From Uruburuella suis (GTDB lineage: Bacteria; Pseudomonadota; Gammaproteobacteria; Burkholderiales; Neisseriaceae), in assembly GCF_004341385.1 (NCBI RefSeq), contig NZ_SLXE01000045.1, positions 1 to 12,852 of the forward strand: a stretch of 12,852 nucleotides of DNA, in the 5' to 3' direction. The notes below the pieces were generated by a model. The model was not told where the DNA came from. It searched no databases and saw nothing but the letters and a program-made list of their open reading frames with translations. This document shows positions 1 through 5,545 of the stretch, piece by piece. The translations under genes and the position numbers were made by a program. How positions within the stretch are numbered: the stretch's first letter is position 1; the number at the start of each line of letters is the position of its first letter.

Positions 1-39
1 GGCTTCGGCTGCAAGTTTTCTTCCGTCTTCTTTTTCCAT
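1..39 (-). CDS. Partial reading frame, possible transposase N-terminus
   Basis: An ATG at 39 on the minus strand opens a frame of 13 codons, MEKEDGRKLAAEA, that runs off the window. The string resembles N-termini I remember from IS630-family transposases (MxKEDGRKL followed by a helix), but 13 residues cannot decide this. No Shine-Dalgarno sequence is visible upstream; an in-frame stop lies at 70-72, so the protein cannot start much earlier. It is transcribed in the same direction as tldD and lies beyond the tldD terminator, so it is probably a separate unit. Confidence 0.3.
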   Translation of the reverse strand, partial: MEKEDGRKLAAEA

Positions 40-90
40 TGGGGAGAAATGGGGATTAATGTTGAAATTTCAATATTTAATTGCCGAATC

Positions 91-150
91 TATAACAAGG
101 CGGCGAGCCGCAGACAGTACAGATAGTACGGCAAGGCGAGACAACGAAGT
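91..150. repeat. Correia-repeat-like remnant (CREE)
   Basis: The stretch contains, in order, an ACAAGGCGGCGAGCCGCAGA block, two AGTAC copies around AGAT, and GGCAAGGCGAGACAACG. These match the internal blocks of neisserial Correia repeat enclosed elements as I remember them. The usual TATAGTGGATTAA ends are not intact: only TATAAC remains on the left, and the right side is unrecognisable. I read it as a degenerate or internally deleted copy. The assignment is from memory, not from an alignment. Confidence 0.55.
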
Positions 151-198
151 TAGGTTATTTTTTTGGATTGGTATTAATTATCAAGCCATCGCAACCAC

Positions 199-242
199 AA
201 ATGAATAGGCCGTCTGAAAGCTTTCAGACGGCCTATTCATTT
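199..242 (-). terminator. tldD transcription terminator: paired inverted DUS
   Basis: This is a perfect 44-bp palindrome containing two opposed 12-base uptake sequences, AGGCCGTCTGAA at 207-218 and its reverse complement at 223-234, separated by only AGCT. It lies 20 bp past the tldD stop. Paired DUS forming stem-loops behind genes are a well-known neisserial terminator arrangement. No long T-tract follows on either strand, so termination efficiency is uncertain; it could act on both strands. Confidence 0.75.
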
Positions 243-261
243 ATTCCGGCATGCAAAGTGA

Positions 262-1704
262 TTACACTTCGCGGCCGCCCACGGTTAAGCCTTCATCAAT
301 GCGCATGGTGGGCTGACCCACGCCCACGGGCACACTTTGGCCGTCTTTGCCGCACACGCCCACGCCGGCATCGAGCGTGCTGTTGTTGCCAATCATGCTC
401 ACGTGTTTCAGCACTTCGGGGCCGTTGCCGATAATGGTGGCGCCTTTCACCGGATATTGCAGCTTGCCGTTTTCCACCCACCAGGCTTCCGATGCGCTGA
501 ACACGAATTTTCCGCTGGTGATGTCCACTTGGCCGCCGCCGAAATTCACCGCATAAAGCCCTTTATCGATAGAAGCGATGATTTCTTCGGGCTCGTGGCT
601 GCCGCTTTCCATAAAGGTGTTGGTCATGCGCGGCATGGGCACGGAAGAATAGCTCTCGCGCCGGCCGTTGCCGGTGGGCGCCACGCCCATTAAGCGCGCG
701 TTGGTTTCGTCTTGCAGATAGCCGGTTAAAATGCCGTCTTCAATCAACACGGTGCGGCCGGTTGCGTTGCCTTCGTCATCAATATTGAGCGAGCCGCGCC
801 TGTCGGCAATGTCGCCTTGGTCCACCACGGTGACACCTTTGGCGGCCACGCGCTCGCCGATGCGGCCGGCAAAAGCGCTGGTTTGTTTGCGGTTGAAATC
901 GCCCTCCAAACCGTGCCCCACGGCTTCGTGCAAAAGCACGCCCGGCCAGCCGCTGCCCAACACCACCGTCATCGCGCCGGCGGGGGCGGGGCGGGCTTCG
1001 AGATTAATCAGCGCCTGCTGCACGGCGGTTTGCACATATTCGCCCACCAGCTTTTCATCGAAATAAGCCAAATCGAAGCGCCCGCCGCCGCCGGCGCTGC
1101 CCTGCTCGCGCCGCTCGCCCTGCTTGGCAATCACGGTGACGCTCAGACGCACCAGCGGGCGGATATCGGCGCTGTGTTTGCCATCGAGGCGGGCGACATA
1201 CACCAAATCGTATTCACAGGTGAGCCCGGCCATCACTTGCACAATGCGCGGATCGGCGGCTTTGGCCAGCGCTTCCACCTTATTGAGCAGCGCCACTTTG
1301 GCGGCGGAATCAAGGCTGGCAATCGGATTGGCCACGACGTGCACCTGTTTGCCGCGCCGCACTGAGGGCACGCGCACTTCGGCCTGCCGCCCCGCCGCAC
1401 CAATCACGCGCACGGCCTCGGCGGCACGGCCGATGGCTTCGGCATTGAGACTGTCGGCATAGGCAAACGCGGTTTTCTCGCCCGCCACTGCACGCACGCC
1501 CACGCCTTGATCGATTTGGAAGCTGCCCGATTTCACCATGCCCTCTTCGAGATGCCAGCTCTCAAAAGCAGTGCGCTGGCAATAAATATCGGCATAATCC
1601 ACTTGGCGGCTGCCAATCAGGCTCAGGCTTTGCGCCAGCATCTCGGCAGATAAACCATTGGCGGTGAGCAAATCGTGTTGCACGGTTTGATAAATATTCG
1701 GCAT
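262..1704 (-). CDS. tldD: Metalloprotease TldD
   Basis: This 480-residue protein is the TldD subunit of the TldD/TldE (PmbA) zinc protease. In enterobacteria the complex degrades unfolded peptides, matures microcin B17 and affects CcdA turnover. The N-terminal half carries the family's substrate-cage fold. The signature HEAVGH (HExxxH) sits at residues 259-264, followed by the conserved GLEGDFNRKxSAF region, and the third zinc ligand is probably Cys451 in the C-terminal VGVCGKDGQ segment. Length is normal (E. coli about 481). I chose the ATG at 1704 (MPNIYQ) over a GTG three codons upstream at 1713; neither has a strong Shine-Dalgarno sequence. The partner tldE is not in the window. The gene is monocistronic by appearance, with a terminator palindrome 20 bp downstream and the divergent small-RNA promoter about 170 bp upstream. 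Confidence 0.97.
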   Translation of the reverse strand: MPNIYQTVQHDLLTANGLSAEMLAQSLSLIGSRQVDYADIYCQRTAFESWHLEEGMVKSGSFQIDQGVGVRAVAGEKTAFAYADSLNAEAIGRAAEAVRVIGAAGRQAEVRVPSVRRGKQVHVVANPIASLDSAAKVALLNKVEALAKAADPRIVQVMAGLTCEYDLVYVARLDGKHSADIRPLVRLSVTVIAKQGERREQGSAGGGGRFDLAYFDEKLVGEYVQTAVQQALINLEARPAPAGAMTVVLGSGWPGVLLHEAVGHGLEGDFNRKQTSAFAGRIGERVAAKGVTVVDQGDIADRRGSLNIDDEGNATGRTVLIEDGILTGYLQDETNARLMGVAPTGNGRRESYSSVPMPRMTNTFMESGSHEPEEIIASIDKGLYAVNFGGGQVDITSGKFVFSASEAWWVENGKLQYPVKGATIIGNGPEVLKHVSMIGNNSTLDAGVGVCGKDGQSVPVGVGQPTMRIDEGLTVGGREV

Positions 1705-1739
1705 GGAAAGCACAATAATGTTGAAATAATCGTGTGCCG

Positions 1740-1745
1740 ATTATA
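1740..1745 (-). promoter_or_regulatory. tldD -10 box
   Basis: A perfect TATAAT on the minus strand lies 35 bp before the tldD ATG. No good -35 hexamer is found at 16-18 bp, so the promoter is supported only by the -10 match and its position. Confidence 0.4.
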
Positions 1746-1806
1746 CGGCATTCACCTGCAAGGGTGTGTTTTGATTGGCAATGGCTATGAATGCCATCAA
1801 GCAGCG

Positions 1807-1818
1807 ATGCCGTCTGAA
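1807..1818 (+). repeat. DNA uptake sequence, AT-DUS dialect
   Basis: ATGCCGTCTGAA is the canonical meningococcal/gonococcal 12-mer and the only AT-form in the window. It lies between tldD and the small-RNA promoter. Confidence 0.85.
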
Positions 1819-1874
1819 AATAATTTTTTTGATTTTCAAAATGTTATATTTTAATCAAACTTTCTTCTTTAATT

Positions 1875-1893
1875 AGTATTGATAATTATTATT
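1875..1893 (+). promoter_or_regulatory. Fur box over the sRNA promoter
   Basis: The 19 bases match the Fur consensus GATAATGATAATCATTATC at 14 of 19 positions, with GATAAT (1881-1886) and ATTATT (1888-1893) forming the core. The site overlaps the -35 hexamer and spacer of the promoter at 1879-1906, so iron-loaded Fur bound here would block RNA polymerase. I infer iron-repressed, iron-starvation-induced transcription. Confidence 0.6.
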
Positions 1894-1906
1894 ATTTTTG
1901 TATAAT
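1879..1906 (+). promoter_or_regulatory. Strong sigma-70 promoter for the sRNA
   Basis: TTGATA (1879-1884), a 16-bp spacer and a perfect TATAAT (1901-1906) give the best promoter in the window. AT-rich DNA upstream (1820-1878) could serve as an UP element. Transcription should start near 1913. Confidence 0.75.
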
Positions 1907-1912
1907 CAACTC

Positions 1913-2066
1913 AACCGACATTCATCCTTGCCGGCCATTAAACACTTTAATCTTTTTTCTGTTAAGCCAACCCGGAGTGCGCGTATCGAGCAGATTGTTC
2001 CCTTTACATCAAATACTCAAAACCGAAACACAAACCCGCTGCCTGAAACAGCGGGTTTGTGCTTTT
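1913..2066 (+). ncRNA. nrrF: NrrF-like Fur-regulated small RNA (putative)
   Basis: A transcript of about 150 nt is defined by a strong promoter under a Fur box and by a 13-bp hairpin terminator at 2029-2061. No credible protein lies inside: the only plus-strand frame starts at a TTG inside the -10 region and has no ribosome binding site. Within the RNA, ATTAAA/TTTAAT (1937-1951) forms a small stem with a CAC loop, followed by a U-rich run at 1951-1959, a plausible Hfq site. Neisserial NrrF is an iron-repressed sRNA of about this size that lowers succinate dehydrogenase (sdh) mRNA. Architecture and genus fit NrrF, but I have not aligned the sequence, so the name is an inference; it could be another Fur-controlled sRNA. 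Confidence 0.6.
2029..2061. terminator. Bidirectional hairpin terminator between the sRNA and pilR
   Basis: A 13-bp perfect stem (2029-2041 with 2049-2061) encloses the 7-nt loop CCTGAAA. T-rich DNA follows on the plus strand (CTTTTGCGTTTGTGTTTTTG), giving an intrinsic terminator for the small RNA. On the minus strand a weaker T-rich stretch follows, so the same hairpin can end the pilSR message, whose last stop codon is 57 bp away. Confidence 0.8.
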
Positions 2067-2102
2067 GCGTTTGTGTTTTTGCCCAACACTCGAATGGGTA
2101 TC

Positions 2103-2114
2103 AGGTCGTCTGAA
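2103..2114 (+). repeat. DNA uptake sequence variant AGGTCGTCTGAA
   Basis: This 12-mer differs from the window's dominant AG-DUS at one base (T for C at position 4) and equals the variant described as AG-mucDUS. It lies just beyond the pilR stop codon. Confidence 0.75.
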
Positions 2115-2117
2115 AAA

Positions 2118-3797
2118 TTAATTGATGTCCAACCGCTCCATGCGGTAGCGCATCGAACGAAAGCTGATGCCGAGCAATTTGGCCGCTTGGGTGCGGTTGT
2201 AGCGCGTTTGTTGCAGCGCCTGCTCGATAATCCGCCGCTCGATTTCATCGAGATAATCCTGAATCTGCGTTTGCCCCGGGATAAAATCCGCCACTGCCGC
2301 CGCGCCGGCCGAAAGCGATATTTGCGGCTGCGGATCGGCCAGCGCATCAAATGAGGCGCCCGCCCGCCCGGGCGATTCTTGCTGCGCTTGATGCGCATTG
2401 TGGATTTGCAGGTCTTCCAACTGGATAATCTGCCCCACCGTGAGCGCCACGGCGCGCTCGAGAATATTTTCCAGCTCGCGGAAATTGCCCGGGTAGCTAT
2501 AATGCAGCAGCGCATCTTGCGCCTTAGGGCTGAGCCGGTAGCTGCTGTTGCCGATACGGTGTTTGTTGAGCAGCCGCATAATCAGGCCGCCCAAATCTTC
2601 ACGCATTTCGCGCAACGGCGGCATGTGCAGCGACACCACGTTGAGGCGGTAATACAAATCCTGGCGAAAAGCGCCCGAAGCCACCAGCGCCTCAAGGTTT
2701 TTATGGGTGGCGCAAACAATGCGCACATCGATTTGGGTTTCGTGGGCATCACCGATGCGGCGCACCGCTTTTTCCTGAATCGCACGCAAAAGCTTCACCT
2801 GCATGGCCAGCGGCAGATCCGCCACTTCATCCAGAAAAAGCGTGCCGCCGTCGGCATGCTGGAAAAAGCCCAGTCTGTCGGCATCGGCGCCGGTGAAGCT
2901 GCCTTTTTTATAGCCGAAAAATTCGCTCTCCATCAGATTTTCAGGAATGGCGCCGCAGTTTACTGCGATAAAGGCGCCGCCTGCGCGCTCTGATAATTCG
3001 TGTATGCTGCGGGCGGCCTGCTCTTTACCGCTGCCCGATTCGCCGGCGATATACACCGGCACATTGCTGTGCGCCAGGCGGCGGATCAAATGGCGCGCTT
3101 CTTCCATTTGCGGCGACATGCCTAAAAGGCGCGGCATATCCGGGTCGCCGCCGACTTCATCGGCATAGGCAGGTATGGCTGCCGATTCTCCGCTGCTGAA
3201 GCGCTCTTTGAGCGAGCGCAAACCGGCCGGCACGCTCATGGGGGTGTCGATGCCGCCGGCCACGCCTCGGCGCGGTGCAGCAGGGGCTGTCGCAGCGGCG
3301 GCCCGCAACGGCGCAGATGCAGCCTCTGAAATCGGGCGTGCCGGCGTGGGTCGCACAGGTGCGGGGTCAGGCACAGGCGCCGCAACGGCAGGTTTGGCGG
3401 CTTCTTCTGCTTCCGGCTCGTTCACTTTCACCGCCGATTTCACCAATGAGCGCAGCTGCGAGAGGGTGATGGGTTTTTGCAGATAATCGAATGCGCCGGC
3501 TTTGAGCGCTTCCACCGCATGATCGGCATTGCCGAATGCGGTAATCACCGCCACCGGTGTGTCGAGCATCAATTCGTCAATATATTGCACCACTTCGAGG
3601 CCTGAGCCGTCGGGCATGCGCATATCGGTGAGCACCAATGAATAATCGTTGTCGTCGAGCTTGGCTTTGGCATCGGTCACGCCCACGGCGGTTTCTACCG
3701 ACAAACCCATTTTCATCAGCGTCATTTCCATCAAATCGCGGATGTCTGCTTCATCGTCCACCACCAACACCGGGTCTTGCAGGCTATGCTTGCTCAT
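2118..3797 (-). CDS. pilR: Sigma-54-dependent response regulator PilR
   Basis: This 559-residue NtrC-type activator is the partner of PilS; in Pseudomonas and Kingella such pairs drive pilin (pilA) transcription with RpoN. The receiver domain (about 8-125) has acidic pocket D14/D15, phosphoacceptor D58, T86 and K108. The AAA+ domain (about 223-455) shows Walker A GESGSGKE (252-259), the sigma-54 contact loop GSFTGA (299-304), Walker B FLDE (321-324) and the RQDLYYRLNV arginine-finger region (378-387). A Fis-type helix-turn-helix ends the protein (about 513-559). All activator residues look intact. The Ala/Pro-rich linker between receiver and AAA+ domain (about 126-222) is long, making the protein about 110 residues longer than P. 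aeruginosa PilR. The start ATG has an AAGGA ribosome site 5 nt upstream, inside the end of pilS. NtrX is the main alternative name; the kinase favours PilR. Confidence 0.92.
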   Translation of the reverse strand: MSKHSLQDPVLVVDDEADIRDLMEMTLMKMGLSVETAVGVTDAKAKLDDNDYSLVLTDMRMPDGSGLEVVQYIDELMLDTPVAVITAFGNADHAVEALKAGAFDYLQKPITLSQLRSLVKSAVKVNEPEAEEAAKPAVAAPVPDPAPVRPTPARPISEAASAPLRAAAATAPAAPRRGVAGGIDTPMSVPAGLRSLKERFSSGESAAIPAYADEVGGDPDMPRLLGMSPQMEEARHLIRRLAHSNVPVYIAGESGSGKEQAARSIHELSERAGGAFIAVNCGAIPENLMESEFFGYKKGSFTGADADRLGFFQHADGGTLFLDEVADLPLAMQVKLLRAIQEKAVRRIGDAHETQIDVRIVCATHKNLEALVASGAFRQDLYYRLNVVSLHMPPLREMREDLGGLIMRLLNKHRIGNSSYRLSPKAQDALLHYSYPGNFRELENILERAVALTVGQIIQLEDLQIHNAHQAQQESPGRAGASFDALADPQPQISLSAGAAAVADFIPGQTQIQDYLDEIERRIIEQALQQTRYNRTQAAKLLGISFRSMRYRMERLDIN

Positions 3798-5376
3798 TGT
3801 TTTCCTTCGGTAAAATCAACTCGAATCCGTTCATTTCAGGATGGTAGTGCAGCTGCCCCAAGTTGGCATGCGCCAATTCGCGCGCCACATAAAGGCCGAG
3901 CCCCGTGCCTTGTTTTTCTGTGGTGTAAAAAGGCTCGAACAAATGATTGCGCACATCGGGCGACACGCCCTGGCCGTCGTCGGCCACCACAATGGAAATA
4001 TGCATGCGCCCGCTGGGCTTGATCAGCACGGTGATGGCGTTTTCGCTTTTGCGGCTGTGCCGCCAGGCGTTGTTGCACAAATTCCACATAATTTGCTGCA
4101 CATGCATCGGATCGGCCAACACGCTCAGGTTGCTGCCATCCATATTCATGCGCATGCAGCCGATGGCATCGGGATTATTGAGGGTGAATTCCTGCTTGAA
4201 TTTCAACCAAAACTGCATCAGATTAATCGGCTCGCGGCTGATGCTGTCGCGCTTATTGAGCAGCGACACATCTTCGAGCATTTTGTCGATGCGTTGGATA
4301 TTGCTGTCGATAATGCCGTGCAACTTGGTTTTGGTGGGATCGGCATCGCCATCCAGCAACAAATCGTTGGCATGGCGGATGGCCGACATCGGGTTGCGGA
4401 TTTCGTGCGCCAAATTGGCGGTGAGCTGGCCCAGCGAAGCGAGCTTAGTGGCCAGCGCTTCGGCCGCCACTTCGCGCAAAGAGCGCACAAACAGCATCAG
4501 AAGCTCAGTTTGCTCCTGAATCAGCGGCACGGCGCGCACATGCATGGCATGTTGGAAAATATGGATATCGGTTTCAAAAGCTTTATCGGGCTGATGCCGC
4601 CAACGCCCCACCAAATCGCCGAACACATTTTCCTGTTTGTCCACAGCCAAGCCGGGAAAATAGGTTTTGGCTTGGCGGTTGAACAGCCACACGCGCTGAG
4701 CCGCATCAATCACGATTACCGCTTCCTGCACGCGGTTGAGCACCAACCGGTTGAGCCCGCTCACGCGCCGGTAGGCCAGCTGGTGCTTACTTGCCGATTC
4801 GGTGGCCGCTTGCAGATAAGAAGCCAGAAAAGCCGTGAGCGCGGCCACTAAATAGCATGCGCCGATCAATAAGGCCGCGGTGATGATGCTGTGGTGCGCT
4901 ACATCAAACGGCATAAAGCTGATGTGGCCGAGCAAAAACATGGTCAACACAATCAGCATGGCCGCATAGCTGGCATAAAGCATGGGGTAGCGGCCGTGGC
5001 TGAGCAGGCAGGATGTGGCCACAAAAGGCAGCACCAAAATGCCGAAGCCCGAATCGATGCCGCCGGCCATATAGGTGAGTATCATCATCATGGTGATGTC
5101 GGCCACGGCATTGGCATTAGGCAAATCCAGCGTTTGCCGCTGCCATTCGGGCTTGAGCACCGTCACCAAAATCAGCACGCCATACACGGCCGCCCAGCTG
5201 TAAAATTCGGCCGGCGGAAAAATCGCCAAAGGCCCGTCGCTGTCGGCATAATTGCCGGCAATCTGAATCACCAGCAAAGAAAATAAAATGGCAATCCGGG
5301 CGATGTTGATCAGCCCCGGAATCCGTTCGCTCTGTGTTTCCCAATCCCGCTTTGAAAATAAACCAACTGTGCTCAT
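3784..5376 (-). CDS. pilS: Sensor histidine kinase PilS
   Basis: This 530-residue inner-membrane kinase should phosphorylate PilR. The N-terminal third has six hydrophobic segments (roughly residues 23-44, 58-75, 90-105, 109-126, 131-150 and 163-189), the PilS layout. A PAS-like region follows (about 205-300), then the dimerisation helix with phosphorylated histidine H324 in NLAHEIRNP. The ATPase domain has an N box with NLCNNAWRH (432-440), a G1 motif DDGQG and a G2 motif GTGLGL (490-495). The ending TGLGLYVARELAHAN is typical of PilS rather than of NtrY, which is longer and carries HAMP. The stop overlaps the pilR start by 14 bp, so translation is likely coupled. I chose the ATG at 5376; a TTG at 5379 precedes it. 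AGGGAG at 5386-5391 serves as the ribosome binding site. Confidence 0.9.
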   Translation of the reverse strand: MSTVGLFSKRDWETQSERIPGLINIARIAILFSLLVIQIAGNYADSDGPLAIFPPAEFYSWAAVYGVLILVTVLKPEWQRQTLDLPNANAVADITMMMILTYMAGGIDSGFGILVLPFVATSCLLSHGRYPMLYASYAAMLIVLTMFLLGHISFMPFDVAHHSIITAALLIGACYLVAALTAFLASYLQAATESASKHQLAYRRVSGLNRLVLNRVQEAVIVIDAAQRVWLFNRQAKTYFPGLAVDKQENVFGDLVGRWRHQPDKAFETDIHIFQHAMHVRAVPLIQEQTELLMLFVRSLREVAAEALATKLASLGQLTANLAHEIRNPMSAIRHANDLLLDGDADPTKTKLHGIIDSNIQRIDKMLEDVSLLNKRDSISREPINLMQFWLKFKQEFTLNNPDAIGCMRMNMDGSNLSVLADPMHVQQIMWNLCNNAWRHSRKSENAITVLIKPSGRMHISIVVADDGQGVSPDVRNHLFEPFYTTEKQGTGLGLYVARELAHANLGQLHYHPEMNGFELILPKENNEQA

Positions 5377-5406
5377 CAAGCGTAACTCCCTAGTATGTGT
5401 GCGCCT

Positions 5407-5421
5407 GCATCAGCATGATGC
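5407..5421. promoter_or_regulatory. Inverted repeat upstream of pilS
   Basis: GCATCA-GCA-TGATGC is a perfect 6-bp inverted repeat 31 bp before the pilS start. It could be an operator or a small leader hairpin. I could not place a convincing sigma-70 or sigma-54 promoter for pilSR in the 169-bp gap, so its role is open. Confidence 0.25.
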
Positions 5422-5545
5422 CCAACCCCAACCACAGTTTATCTGCACTACTTTGCCCGGCCACATTGCTTTTTCGCGTTATGGCCGTGTTTTTATCTTA
5501 TTTTTCGGATGCAATATGACATATAACATCGTACATGTTTTTTAA

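Noticed and set aside
1898..2113. A 71-codon plus-strand frame through the sRNA
   Set aside because: Its TTG start lies inside the promoter, upstream of the predicted transcript start, with no ribosome site; the frame also runs through the terminator hairpin.
3841..4851. A 336-codon plus-strand frame opposite pilS
   Set aside because: It has His-rich composition typical of an antisense shadow; pilS on the other strand has complete kinase motifs.
5425..5445. A possible sigma-54 promoter (GG-10 bp-GC) upstream of pilS
   Set aside because: Only the invariant dinucleotides match within a G-rich run; the -24 and -12 element flanks do not fit the TGGCAC/TTGC consensus.
5526..5543. AACAT/ATGTT hairpin followed by T's after parC
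   Set aside because: The stem is only 5 bp and AT-rich, and the T-tract is on the plus strand, where no gene needs ending; it is too weak to call the parC terminator.
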